Shown: positions 1 to 9,185, numbered from the stretch's first letter. The stretch is 20,000 nt of DNA from Cryptomeria japonica (GCF_030272615.1 NW_026729335.1:25001-45000), one strand, 5' to 3'. Numbers and translations are program-made. The notes: a model not told the origin generated them from the sequence alone.

Positions 1-253
1 ACACACACAAGCATCCTCGGAAGAGGACAGTTCGAGTGACAGGTCAAATCCAAGAGTTCCGAAGACTACCTCCAGGAACAATCGGGAACAAGACCGATTA
101 CAAGTCGTCGAGTCTGTTACTGGGCGAACACGAGATGCGCACAGGAAATCGATCAGCCCTCACAATGGCCCAAGGCCAGAGATCGGACTGCTACGATTTA
201 CCCCAACAATCATCGTGCCACTCTTCGCAGAGAGGTGATAGACGCCAACGAGC
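1..253. other. Low-copy flank, no recognisable gene
   Basis: This is mixed-composition DNA opening with a short ACACACACA run. It shows none of the repeat landmarks found to its right, such as the GACTACCAGTG box or GCATAGCAATC. Short open frames occur on both strands but none resembles a known protein. If transcription runs right to left, as the TATATAGGGG motifs suggest, this would be the part closest to an 18S gene; no 18S sequence is visible. Confidence 0.4.
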
Positions 254-460
254 CCGCGCATAGCAATCGAGGTGTAAAAAGGGCGTTGAAGGCAGGAAGC
301 CTGGACGAAAGAGGCTACGAGGTCACCTCGAAGCGGTCTAAGAATCGGGCGCACTTGGGGCGACTACCAGTGCCAACCCCTTATCCCGCGGTGCGTCCGA
401 CACACAGAAATTTCCAAGGCGGCCAAGGAGCCTCCCCGCATAGCAATCGGGGTGTGAGGT
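254..460. repeat. Diverged outlying 188-bp-type repeat unit
   Basis: This isolated, diverged copy follows the same order of landmarks as the main array: GCATAGCAATCGAGG, GAAGAGGC-like sequence, CGACTACCAGTGCCAACC, CTTATCCCGC, TTCCAAGGCGGCC, GGAGCCT, and GCATAGCAATCGGGG again. It marks the decayed left edge of the satellite, as expected when unequal exchange homogenises an array's centre more than its ends. Confidence 0.75.
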
Positions 461-735
461 TACGGATGCAGCATTGATAGCAATCGAGGTGGGAGGCGAA
501 GGATGCAGAAGTGAGAGCCGAGGGATGTAGCAGAGATAGCAATCGGGGTGTGTGATGCAGAAGAGATAGCAATCGAGGTGTGCGGTGGGAAGGGCCCAGC
601 AGCCAGAATGCATGAAGCGACGGATGAAGCAGTGATGACAACCGGGCTGTGAGGAGAGGAGGGATGCAGCCAAGAAAGCAATCAGGGCTCGAGGCAAGGG
701 ATGCATCAAGGATAGCAATCATGTTGTGAGGCGAG
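461..735. repeat. Degenerate short repeats of AGCAATCGAGGTG
   Basis: The phrase GATAGCAATCGAGGTGTG and close variants recur at irregular spacing (near 477, 535, 565, 674 and 713), separated by GGGATGCAG-type filler. The phrase is the junction segment of the 188-bp unit (GCATAGCAATCGGGGTGCGAGG), so this looks like small-scale reshuffling of one part of that unit. No gene is seen. Confidence 0.65.
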
Positions 736-982
736 ATTCCAAAGGCTAAACGTGAGAGGCTGCAGGGTCGACTCAGAGAGGTCTATGCATGTGAGAGGCT
801 GAAAGCAAGGTCAACTCGGAGCGGTCTATGCATCGGGCGCGCTTGGGGCGACTACCAGTGCCAACCCCTTATCCCGCGACGCGTCCGACAAAGAGAACGT
901 TCCAAGGCGGCAGAGGAGGTTACCAGCCGAAGGATGCAGTAGCAATAACAGGTATAGTTCCGCGGCGGCCGAGAAGACTCAC
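736..982. repeat. Diverged and rearranged 188-bp-type unit
   Basis: A partial unit carries CTTGGGGCGACTACCAGTGC near 843 and CTTATCCCGC, followed by a variant TTCCAAGGCGGCAGAGG and a second GTTCCGCGGCGGCCGAG. Its landmark lies about 247 bp before the next one rather than 188, so it contains extra sequence. It is transitional between the decayed edge and the regular array. Confidence 0.65.
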
Positions 983-3900
983 CGCATAGGAATCGGGATG
1001 CGAGGCGAGGGATGCGGCGGGAAGGCCCCGACGGCTAAACGGAAGAGGCTGCAGGGCCGCCTCGGAATGGTCCAAGCATCGGACGCGATTGGGACGACTA
1101 CCAGTGCCAACCCCTTATCCCGCGATGCGTCCGATACACAGATAGTTCCAAGGCGGCCGAGGAGCCTCACCGCATATCAATCGGGGTGCGAGGCGAGGGA
1201 TGGGGCGGGAAGGCCCCAACGGCTAGACGGAAGAGGCTTCAGGGCCACCTCGGAATGCTCCAAGCATCGGACGCGCTTGGGGCGACTACCAGTGCCAACC
1301 CCTTATCCCGCGATGCGTCCGATACACAGATGGTTCCAAGGCGGCCGAGGAGCCTCACCGCATAGCAATCGGGGGTGCGAGGCGAGGGATGGGGCGGGAA
1401 GGCCCCAACGGCTAGACGGAAGAGGCTTCAGGGCCGCCTCGGAATGGTCCAAGCATCGGACGCGCTTGGGGCGACTACCAGTGACAACCCCTCATCCCGC
1501 GATGCGTCCGATACGAAGATGGTTCCAAGGCGGCCGAGGAGCCTCACCGCATAGCAATCGGGGTGCGAGGTGGGGGATGCGGCGAGATGGCCCCAACGGC
1601 TAGACGGAAGAGGCCACAGGGCCGCGTCGGAATAGTCCAAGCATCGGACGCGCTTGGGGCGACTACCAGTGACAACCCCTTATCCCGCGATGCGTCCGAT
1701 ACGAAGATAGTTCCAAGGCGGCCGAGGAGCCTCACCGCATAGCAATCCGGGTGCGAGGTGGGGGATGCGGCGAGATGGCCCCAACGGCTAGACGGAAGAG
1801 GCTGCAGGGCCGCCTCGGAATAGTCCAAGCATCGGACGCGCTTGGGGCGACTACCAGTGACAACCCCTTATCCCGCGATGCTTCCGATACGAAGACAGTT
1901 CCAAGGCGGCCGAGGAGCCTCACCGCATAGCAATGGGGGTGCGAGGTGAGGGATGCGGCGAGATGGCCCCAACGGCTAGACGGAAGAGGCCACAGGGCCG
2001 CCTCGGAATAGTCCAAGCATCGGACGCGCTTGGGGCGACTACCAGTGACAACCCCTTATCCCGCGATGCATCCGATACGAAGATAGTTCCCAGGCGGCCG
2101 AGGAGCCTCACCGCATAGCAATCGGGGTGCGAGGCGAGGGATGCGGCGAGATGGCCCCAAAGGGTAGACGGAAGAGGCTGCGGGGCCGCCTCGGAATAGT
2201 CCAAGCATCGAACGCGCTTGGGGCGACTACCACTGCCAACCCCTTATCCCGCGATGCGTCCGATACACAGATAGTTCCGAGGCGGCCGAGGAGCTGGGGG
2301 ATGCGGCGAGATGGCCCCAACGGCTAGACGGAAGAGGCTGCAGGGCCGCCTCGGAATAGTCCAAGCATCGGACGCGCTTGGGGCGACTACCAGTGACAAC
2401 CCCTTATCCCGCGATGCGTCCGATACACAGATAGTTCCGAGGCGGCCAAGGAGCCTCACCGCATAGCAATCGTGGTGCGAGGTGGGGGATGCAGCGAGAT
2501 GGCCCCAACGGCTAGACGGAAGAGGCTGCAGGGCCGCCTCGGAATGGTCCAAGCATCGGACGCGCTTGGGGCGACTACCACTGCCAACCCCTTATCCCGC
2601 GATGCGTCCGATACACAGATAGTTCCAAGGCGGCCGAGGAGCCTCACCGAATAGCAATCGGGGTGCGAGGCGAGGGATGCGGCGAGAAAGCCCCAACGGC
2701 TAGAGGGAAGAGGCTTCAGGTCCGCCTCGGAATGGTCCAAGCATCGGACGCGCTTGGGGCGACTACCAGTGACAACCCCTTATCCCGCGACGCGTCCGAT
2801 ACACAGATAGTTCCAAGGCGGCCGAGGAGCCTCACCGCATAGCAATCGGGGTGCGAGGCGAGGGATGCGGCGAGAAGGACCCAACGGCTAGACGGAAGAG
2901 GCTTCAGGGCCGCCTCGGAATGGTCCAAGCATCGGACGCGCTTGGGGCGACTACCAGTGACAACCCCTTATCCCGCGACGCGTCCGATACACAGATAGTT
3001 CCAAGGCGGCCGAGGAGCCTCACCGCATAGCAATCGGGGTGCGAGGCGAGGGATGCGGCGAGAAGGACCCAACGGCTAGACGGAAGAGGCTTCAGGTCCG
3101 CCTCGGAATGGTCCAAGCATCGGACGCGCTTGGGGCGACTACCAGTGACAACCCCTTATCCCGCGACGCGTCCGATACACAGATAGTTCCAAGGCGGCCG
3201 AGGAGCCTCACCGCATAGCAATCGGGGTGCGAGGCGAGGGATGCGGCGAGAAGGACCCAACGGCTAGACGGAAGAGGCTTCAGGGCCGCCTCGGAATGGT
3301 CCAAGCATCGGACGCGCTTGGGGCGACTACCAGTGACAACCCCTTATCCCGCGATGCGTCCGATACACAGATAGTTCCAAGGCGGCCGAGGAGCCTCACC
3401 GCATAGCAATCGGGGTGCGAGGCGAGGGATGCGGCGAGAAGGACCCAACGGCTAGACGGAAGAGGCTTCAGGGCCGCCTCGGAATGGTCCAAGCATCGGA
3501 CGCGCTTGGGGCGACTACCAGTGACAACCCCTTATCCCGCGACGCGTCCGATACACAGATAGTTCCAAGGCGGCCGAGGAGCCTCACCGCATAGCAATCG
3601 GGGTGCGAGGCGAGGGATGCGGCAAGAAGGACCCAACGGCTAGACGGAAGAGGCTTCAGGGCCGCCTCGGAATGGTCCAAGCATCGGACGCGCTTGGGGC
3701 GACTACCAGTGACAACCCCTTATCCCGCGACGCGTCCGATACACAGATAGTTCCAAGGCGGCCGAGGAGCCTCACCGCATAGCAATCGGGGTGCGAGGCG
3801 AGGGATGCGGCGAGAAGGACCCAACGGCTAGACGGAAGAGGCTTCAGGTCCGCCTCGGAATGGTCCAAGCATCGGACGCGCTTGGGGCGACTACCAGTGA

Positions 3901-5680
3901 CAACCCCTTATCCCGCGACGCGTCCGATACACAGATAGTTCCAAGGCGGCCGAGGAGCCTCACCGCATAGCAATCGGGGTGCGAGGCGAGGGATGCGGCG
4001 AGAAGGACCCAACGGCTAGACGGAAGAGGCTTCAGGGCCGCCTCGGAATGGTCCAAGCATCGGACGCGCTTGGGGCGACTACCAGTGACAACCCCTTATC
4101 CCGCGACGCGTCCGATACACAGATAGTTCCAAGGCGGCCGAGGAGCCTCACCGCATAGCAATCGGGGTGCGAGGCGAGGGATGCGGCGAGAAGGACCCAA
4201 CGGCTAGACGGAAGAGGCTTCAGGGCCGCCTCGGAATGGTCCAAGCATCGGACGCGCTTGGGGCGACTACCAGTGACAACCCCTTATCCCGCGATGCGTC
4301 CGATACACAGATAGTTCCAAGGCGGCCGAGGAGCCTCACCGCATAGCAATCGGGGTGCGAGGCGAGGGATGCGGCGAGAAGGACCCAACGGCTAGACGGA
4401 AGAGGCTTCAGGGCCGCCTCGGAATGGTCCAAGCATCGGACGCGCTTGGGGCGACTACCAGTGACAACCCCTTATCCCGCGACGCGTCCGATACACAGAT
4501 AGTTCCAAGGCGGCCGAGGAGCCTCACCGCATAGCAATCGGGGTGCGAGGCGAGGGATGCGGCGAGAAGGACCCAACGGCTAGACGGAAGAGGCTTCAGG
4601 GCCGCCTCGGAATGGTCCAAGCATCGGACGCGCTTGGGGCGACTACCAGTGACAACCCCTTATCCCGCGACGCGTCCGATACACAGATAGTTCCAAGGCG
4701 GCCGAGGAGCCTCACCGCATAGCAATCGGGGTGCGAGGCGAGGGATGCGGCGAGAAGGACCCAACGGCTAGACGGAAGAGGCTTCAGGGCCGCCTCGGAA
4801 TGGTCCAAGCATCGGACGCGCTTGGGGCGACTACCAGTGACAACCCCTTATCCCGCGACGCGTCCGATACACAGATAGTTCCAAGGCGGCCGAGGAGCCT
4901 CACCGCATAGCAATCGGGGTGCGAGGCGAGGGATGCGGCGAGAAGGACCCAACGGCTAGACGGAAGAGGCTTCAGGGCCGCCTGGGAATGGTCCATGCAT
5001 CGCACGCGCTTGGGGCGACTACCAGTGACAACCCCTTATCCCGCGACGCGTCCGATACACAGATAGTTCCAAGGCGGCCGAGGAGCCTCACCGCATAGCA
5101 ATCGGGGTGCGAGGCGAGGGATGCGGCGAGAAGGACCCAACGGCTAGACGGAAGAGGCTTCAGGGCCGCCTCGGAATGGTCCAAGCATCGGACGCGCTTG
5201 GGGCGACTACCAGTGACAACCCCTTATCCCGCGACGCGTCCGATACACAGATAGTTCCAAGGCGGCCGAGGAGCCTCACCGCATAGCAATCGGGGTGCGA
5301 GTCGAGGGATGCGGCGAGAAGGACCCAACGGCTAGACGGAAGAGGCTTCAGGGCCGCCTCGGAATGGTCCAAGCATCGGACGCGCTTGGGGCGACTACCA
5401 GTGACAACCCCTTATCCCGCGATGCGTCTGATACACAGATAGTTCCAAGGCGGCCGAGGAGCCTCACCGCATAGCAATCGGGGTGCGAGGCAAGGGATGC
5501 GGCGAGAAGGACCCAACGGCTAGACGGAAGAGGCTTCAGGGCCGCCTCGGAATGGTCCAAGCATCGGACGCGCTTGGGGCGACTACCGTTGCCAACCCCT
5601 TATCCCGCGATGCGTCTGATACACAGATAGTTCCGAGGCGGCCGAGGAGCCTCACCGCATAGCAATCGGGTTGCGAGGCA
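983..5680. repeat. 188-bp satellite array in spacer, 25 units
   Basis: Twenty-five GACTACC landmarks run from about 1096 to about 5580 at about 188-bp spacing, except one 160-bp unit near 2297 that lacks 28 bp. Each unit contains GGGTGCGAGGCGAGGGATGC, CGGCTAGACGGAAGAGGC, CCGCCTCGGAATGGTCCAAG, GCGACTACCAGTGACAACC, GATACACAGATAGTTCC and GCGGCCGAGGAGCCTCACCG. Units from about 2716 to 5560 are almost identical; units before 2700 vary more. Many remaining differences are C/T changes at CpG, for example GCGACGCG versus GCGATGCG. Each unit leaves a 70-94 codon minus-strand open frame that stops at the unit boundary; I regard these as chance frames. Diverged relatives sit beside the promoter-like modules at 5759-6840, so the array probably grew from the transcription-proximal part of such a module. 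It may be external transcribed spacer if initiation occurs near 6038 on the minus strand. Confidence 0.93.
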
Positions 5681-5689
5681 GATTATTGG

Positions 5690-5917
5690 GAAGGGAACCC
5701 CCTGGGATGTGGCTCAAGCAGTGCCCAAAGGGACTGGAATGCGGAATCACATCGAGAGACCCAAATGCTATACGAGGGCTCAAATCGAATTATCGATTTG
5801 GCCACGACATGGACGCATCGGAACGACTACCTTTGCCGAACCACTCGCAATTGCATCCATACCGAAACCAATAGACATTTCCGTTAGAGCCCTCGCATAG
5901 CATTCGGGAATCTCGCA
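5690..5917. repeat. Ancient 188-type relic beside first hairpin module
   Basis: The array ends near 5680 and is followed by about 75 bp without a repeat match. From about 5759 a diverged 188-type unit can be followed: ACCCAAATGCTATACGAGGG, CGCATCGGAACGACTACC, then GAGCCCTCGCATAGCATTCGG. Substitutions are far more numerous than within the array, suggesting age. It directly abuts the hairpin at 5918. Confidence 0.6.
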
Positions 5918-6007
5918 TGCCCCTCTAAATCGACCAATGCTGGCGCTCAACGAAAATCCGAGCGCTACCACCGTTCGAGCGCCAGCATTGGTCGAGTTAG
6001 AGGGGCA
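5918..6007 (-). other. Long hairpin beside promoter copy 1
   Basis: Two 31-base arms (5918-5948 and 5977-6007) are inverted repeats with a single mismatch (5929 against 5996). They enclose a 28-base loop containing ATCCGAGCG at 5956-5964. The right arm ends 31 bases from TATATAAG at 6039. On the minus strand this hairpin would form just downstream of the predicted start. Related hairpins at 6408-6492 and 6844-6937 keep the pairing and the loop motif despite sequence change. The dyad would work equally on either strand or as a DNA structure; the minus-strand assignment is inferred from the adjacent initiator. Confidence 0.75.
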
Positions 6008-6034
6008 CGGGGGAGAATGCTCCAGTCAACACCT

Positions 6035-6046
6035 CCCCTATATAAG
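6035..6046 (-). promoter_or_regulatory. Pol I-like initiator, copy 1
   Basis: The minus-strand reading CTTATATAGGGGAGG matches the form of plant RNA polymerase I start sites (TATATAGGGG). The predicted start is about 6038-6039, with transcription toward lower coordinates. CTCCCC at 6033-6038 pairs with GGGGAG at 6010-6015, giving a 5'-terminal stem in the predicted RNA. This is the copy nearest the 188-bp array, making it a candidate gene promoter rather than spacer promoter. A plus-strand Pol II TATA box is the alternative. Confidence 0.55.
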
Positions 6047-6119
6047 TTATTTGTCCGATTCTCGCACAACCGTAGTCTGCCTCGTCGAATCAAACAACGG
6101 TCCCAGATTCCGACTTCCG

Positions 6120-6400
6120 TTCCGTAGAGACCCAAAAGCTAGATGGAGGCTCGCAAGAAAGAGAGTCGGCGCATAGCAATCGGGTTTCTCGAACGTTTAG
6201 GGACCGAGCTCACTTGCGGATAGGGCAAAATCCGCCAAGCAACCCAAAAGCTAGACGGGGGCTCGAATCGAATCGCCTAGGCGGCCACAACAACGACGTG
6301 TTGGATCGACTACCAGTGCCAAACCATTCAGCAAGACTAGTCTGTGTCGAGGCCGGATAGAGATTCTCAGAGAGCGCCCGTATAGCATTTAGGAGACCTG
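6120..6400. repeat. Diverged 188-type relics between promoters 1 and 2
   Basis: GACCCAAAAGCTAGATGGAGG near 6129 leads quickly to GCGCATAGCAATCGGG near 6169, a shortened unit. A fuller relic starts near 6240 (AACCCAAAAGCTAGACGGGG) and continues through ATCGACTACCAGTGCC and CCCGTATAGCATTTAGGAG to the next hairpin. They hold the same position relative to promoter 2 as the relic at 5759 does to promoter 1. Confidence 0.6.
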
Positions 6401-6407
6401 CCGCGTC

Positions 6408-6492
6408 CCTCACACTCGACAAATGGTGGTGCACGTTTATAAATCCGAGCGATCCCAACCCTTTCAAGCACCAACATCGGTCGAGATAGAGG
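6408..6492 (-). other. Imperfect hairpin beside promoter copy 2
   Basis: Arms 6408-6432 and 6468-6492 pair at about 19 of 25 positions. The loop keeps ATCCGAGCG at 6443-6451. Compared with the hairpin at 5918, GGCGC/GCGCC has become GGTGC/GCACC, a paired change that keeps the stem. The right arm ends 36 bases from TATATAAG at 6529. Confidence 0.6.
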
Positions 6493-6524
6493 GGCACGGA
6501 GGGGGCTGCGTGAGACAACACAGT

Positions 6525-6536
6525 CCCCTATATAAG
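6525..6536 (-). promoter_or_regulatory. Pol I-like initiator, copy 2
   Basis: On the minus strand this reads CTTATATAGGGGACTGTG, the only copy without GGGGAGG after the TATA core. The terminal stem still forms: CAGTCCCC at 6521-6528 pairs with GGGGCTG at 6502-6508, leaving one unpaired base. It lies 490 bp from copy 1. Confidence 0.5.
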
Positions 6537-6681
6537 TTATTTGTCCGATTCTCACACATCCGAAGAATGGTCATCAAATCGGACAACAGCCCAAACTTCC
6601 GACTTCCGTCCCAGAAAGCCCAAGAGCTATCTAAAACGTTCATGGCCGGAACTCGATCGCGGCTATACCAGTCCGCCAAGC

Positions 6682-6843
6682 AACCCAAAAGCTAGACTGG
6701 AGCTCTAGTCGAATCACCTCTGTGGCCATTGCAAGGACGTGTTGGAGCGACTACCATTGCCGAACCATTCCGCAGGTCGAGTCCATACCAAGGCCGCATA
6801 GAGATTCACGATGAGCTCCTGCATAGCAATCAGGAGACTTGCC
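6682..6843. repeat. Diverged 188-type relic beside promoter 3
   Basis: AACCCAAAAGCTAGACTGGAG, GAGCGACTACCATTGCCG, CCATACCAAGGCCGCATAG and CTGCATAGCAATCAGGAG follow in the unit's usual order. Very similar wording appears in the relic at 6240-6400, so promoter modules 2 and 3 descend from a duplication of a roughly 440-490 bp composite. Confidence 0.6.
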
Positions 6844-6937
6844 GTGTCCATCACAATCGATAAATCCTGGTGCAAGATTTTTGCATCCGAGCGCTCCAAC
6901 CAGTCGAGCACCAGCATCAATCGACATAAACGGGCAC
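6844..6937 (-). other. Imperfect hairpin beside promoter copy 3
   Basis: Arms 6844-6873 and 6908-6937 pair at about two thirds of positions. The loop keeps ATCCGAGCG at 6885-6893. In the stem, TCGAC/GTCGA of the first hairpin is TCGAT/ATCGA here, another paired change. The arm ends 32 bases from TATATAAG at 6970. Confidence 0.6.
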
Positions 6938-6965
6938 GGGGGGAGGATGCTCGAGAACACTACCT

Positions 6966-6977
6966 CCCCTATATAAG
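6966..6977 (-). promoter_or_regulatory. Pol I-like initiator, copy 3
   Basis: The minus strand reads CTTATATAGGGGAGGTAG. The terminal stem is extended to 7 bp: CCTCCCC at 6963-6969 with GGGGAGG at 6940-6946. It lies 441 bp from copy 2. The plus-strand right flank is AAGTTATTTGTCCGATTCTC, shared with copies 1 and 2; later copies have AGCTATTTG. Confidence 0.55.
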
Positions 6978-7065
6978 TTATTTGTCCGATTCTCAAGCAG
7001 CCGAAGTCTGGTCATCGAATCGGGTCAAAGACCACAACTTCCGACTTTACCCACAATGCAAGTCA

Positions 7066-7440
7066 TCGAATCGAACATCGGCCCCCGAGTCGGACTCCAT
7101 GCGTATGTCAGGTCATCGGACCCAAATTCCGCCTTCCTGCGCATGGCGGGCCATCAATATCAACTCGGTCATCGGACCCAAACTCCGCCTTTCTGCGCAT
7201 GGCACGCCTTCAAATCGGTCATCGGACCCAAATTCCGCCTTCCTGTGCATGGCGGGCCATCAACATCAACTCGGTCATCGGACCCAAATTCCGCCTTTCT
7301 GCGCATGGCACGCCATCAACTCGGTCATCGGACCCAAATTCCGCCTTCCTGCGCATGGCAGGTCATCGGACACAAATTCAGACCTCGCCAATATGCCTAC
7401 GTATCGAATCGGTCATCGGACCCAACTTCCGACTTCATCC
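7066..7440. repeat. 106-bp dimeric repeat based on GGTCATCGGACCC
   Basis: GGTCATCGGA starts at 7111, 7167, 7217, 7273, 7323, 7361 and 7411, so spacing alternates 56/50 bp before shortening. Each is followed by CCCAAATTCCGCCTTCCTGC and a GCATGGC box. The alternation indicates a two-part unit of about 106 bp duplicated at least once. Part of this sequence persists inside the 311-bp units. Open frames of 121-234 codons across this region are repeat artefacts. Confidence 0.8.
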
Positions 7441-7510
7441 ATACTGTAGGGTCTTTGAGGTTGGCGCGGTGCGCTCAACCCGGGGAGTCGACCCATCGAA
7501 GCATACACCT

Positions 7511-7522
7511 CCCCTATATAAG
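7511..7522 (-). promoter_or_regulatory. Pol I-like initiator, copy 4
   Basis: First copy of the 311-bp class. CTCCCC 7509-7514 pairs with GGGGAG 7482-7487. A second dyad at 7459-7480 (GGTTG, GCGC, loop GGT, GCGC, one bulge, CAACC) ends 34 bases from the core, where copies 1-3 carry their long hairpin. Confidence 0.5.
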
Positions 7523-7821
7523 CTATTTGTCCGATTCCCACACCTGTGTAGTTTGCACCTCTGACCAGGACATCGACCCCAACTTCCGAACTCGACTGCA
7601 ACGACGGCACCAGCGCCTTGGTGCGCACCTTGCGACGCACAGTCCCAACATTCGCCTTCCTGCACATGGCAGGTCATCGGACCCAAATTCCGACCTCGCG
7701 AGTATGCCTACATATCGAATCGGTCATCGGACACAACTTCCGACTTCATCCATACCGTAGGGTCTTTGAGGTTGGCGCGGTGCGCTCAACCCGGGGAGTC
7801 GACCCAACGAAGCATACACCT

Positions 7822-7833
7822 CCCCTATATAAG
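7822..7833 (-). promoter_or_regulatory. Pol I-like initiator, copy 5
   Basis: Second 311-bp unit, with the same core and both flanking dyads as copy 4. The short spacer between the dyads reads GACCCAACGAAGC instead of GACCCATCGAAGC. Confidence 0.5.
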
Positions 7834-8132
7834 CTATTTGTCCGATTCCCACACCTGTGTAGTTTGCACCTCCGATCAGGACATCGACCCCAACTTCCGA
7901 ACTCGCCTGCAACGACCGAACCAGCGCCTTGGTGCGCACCTTGCAACGCACAGTGCCAACATTCGCCTTCCTGCACATGGCAGGTCATCGGACCCAAATT
8001 CCGACCTCGCGAGTATGCCTACATATCGAATCGGTCATCGGACCCAACTTCCGACTTCATCCATACCGTAGGGTCTTTGAGGTTGGCGCGGTGCGCTCAA
8101 CCCGGGGAGTCGACCCAACGAAGCATACACCT

Positions 8133-8144
8133 CCCCTATATAAG
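8133..8144 (-). promoter_or_regulatory. Pol I-like initiator, copy 6
   Basis: Third 311-bp unit. Core and dyads are unchanged; the flank differs slightly beyond the core (GTGTAGCTTGCACC). Confidence 0.5.
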
Positions 8145-8443
8145 CTATTTGTCCGATTCCCACACCTGTGTAGCTTGCACCTCCGATCAGGACATCGACC
8201 CCAACTTCCGAACTCGACTAAAAAGACCGCACCAGCACCTTGGTGTGCACCTTGCAACGCACAGTGCCAACATTCGCCTTCCTGCACATGGCAGGTCATC
8301 GGACCCAAATTCCGACCTCATGAGCATACCTACTAATCGAATCGGTCATCGGACCCAACTTCCGACTTCATCCATACCGTAGGGTCTTTGAGGTTGGCGC
8401 GGTGCGCTCAACCTGGGGAGTCGACCCATCGAAGCATACACCT

Positions 8444-8455
8444 CCCCTATATAAG
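8444..8455 (-). promoter_or_regulatory. Pol I-like initiator, copy 7
   Basis: Fourth 311-bp unit. The dyad flank reads CAACCTGGGGAG instead of CAACCCGGGGAG, and the right flank reads GATTCCGACACC. This is the last copy before the 38/52-bp minisatellite on its right. Confidence 0.5.
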
Positions 8456-8557
8456 CTATTTGTCCGATTCCGACACCTGTGTAGTTTGCACCTCCGCTCA
8501 GGACATCGACCCCAACTTCCGAACTCGCCTGCAACGACCGAACCAGCGCCTTGGTGC

Positions 8558-9185
8558 GCACCAAAAGTGCGCACTTTTGGAGGGCACTTTTGTGCGCTCC
8601 AAAGGTGCGCACTTTTGGAGGGCACTTTTGTGCGCTCCAAAGGTGCGCACTTTTGGAGGGCACTTTTTGGAGGGCACTTTTGTGCGCTCCAAAGGTGCGC
8701 ACTTTTGGAGGGCACTTTTTGGAGGGCACTTTTCTGCGCTCCAAAGGTGCGCACTTTTGGAGGGCACTTTTTGGAGGGCACTTTTCTGCGCTCCAAAGGT
8801 GCGCACTTTTGGAGGGCACTTTTTGGAGGGCACTTTTCTGCGCTCCAAAGGTGCGCACTTTTGGAGGGCACTTTTTGGAGGGCACTTTTCTGCGCTCCAA
8901 AGGTGCGCACTTTTGGAGGGCACTTTTGTGCACTCCAAAGGTGCACACTTTTGGAGGGCACTTTTTGGAGGGCACTTTTCTGCACTCCAAAGGTGCGCAC
9001 TTTTGGAGGGCACTTTTTGGAGGGCACTTTTGTGCGCTCCAAAGGTGCGCACTTTTGGAGGGCACTTTTTGGAGGGCACTTTTGTGCGCTCCAAAGGTGC
9101 GCACTTTTGGAGGGCACTTTTGTGCACTCCAAAGGTGCGCACTTTTGGAGGGCACTTTTCCTGCGCTCCAAAGGTGCACACCTAG
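8558..9185. repeat. 38/52-bp minisatellite inserted in promoter array
   Basis: Thirteen CTCCAAAGGTGC boxes are spaced either about 38 bp or 52 bp apart. The long form has an extra 14 bp (a second TTTGGAGGGCACTT). Each unit contains the near-palindrome CCAAAGGTGCGCACTTTTGG. The array begins immediately after the GGTGCGCACC of a 311-bp unit and ends near CAAAGGTGCACACC. No unit has a stop codon in several frames, which explains overlapping open frames of 212-322 codons on both strands; no protein is implied. Confidence 0.92.

Larger units (their letters stand above)
7441..8557. repeat. 311-bp tandem repeat, promoter-bearing units
   Basis: TATATAAG recurs at 7515, 7826, 8137 and 8448, exactly 311 bp apart. 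Each unit holds GGTCATCGGACCCAAATTCC, TCCATACCGTAGGGTC, GGTTGGCGCGGTGCGCTCAACC-type dyad, GGGGAGTCGACCC, the TATA core, ACACCTGTGTAG, GGACATCGACCCCAACTTCC and CCTTGGTGCGCACCTTG. Units differ by only a few bases. The last is interrupted after GGTGCGCACC by the minisatellite at 8558. Confidence 0.9.

Noticed and set aside
2740-4300. Higher-order repeat of 188-bp units
   Set aside because: CAGGTCCGCC variants (near 2720, 3096 and 3848) and GCGATGCG variants (3351, 4291) recur at intervals of 2, 4 and 5 units that do not agree with each other.
1428-5560. Series of near-identical 70-94 codon minus-strand frames, possible repeated small protein gene
   Set aside because: Each is simply one 188-bp unit read between stops. 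Relics outside the array do not preserve the frame, and there is no sign of codon-level constraint.
983-5680. CRISPR-like array
   Set aside because: Whole 188-bp units repeat without unique spacers, and the context is plant nuclear rDNA.
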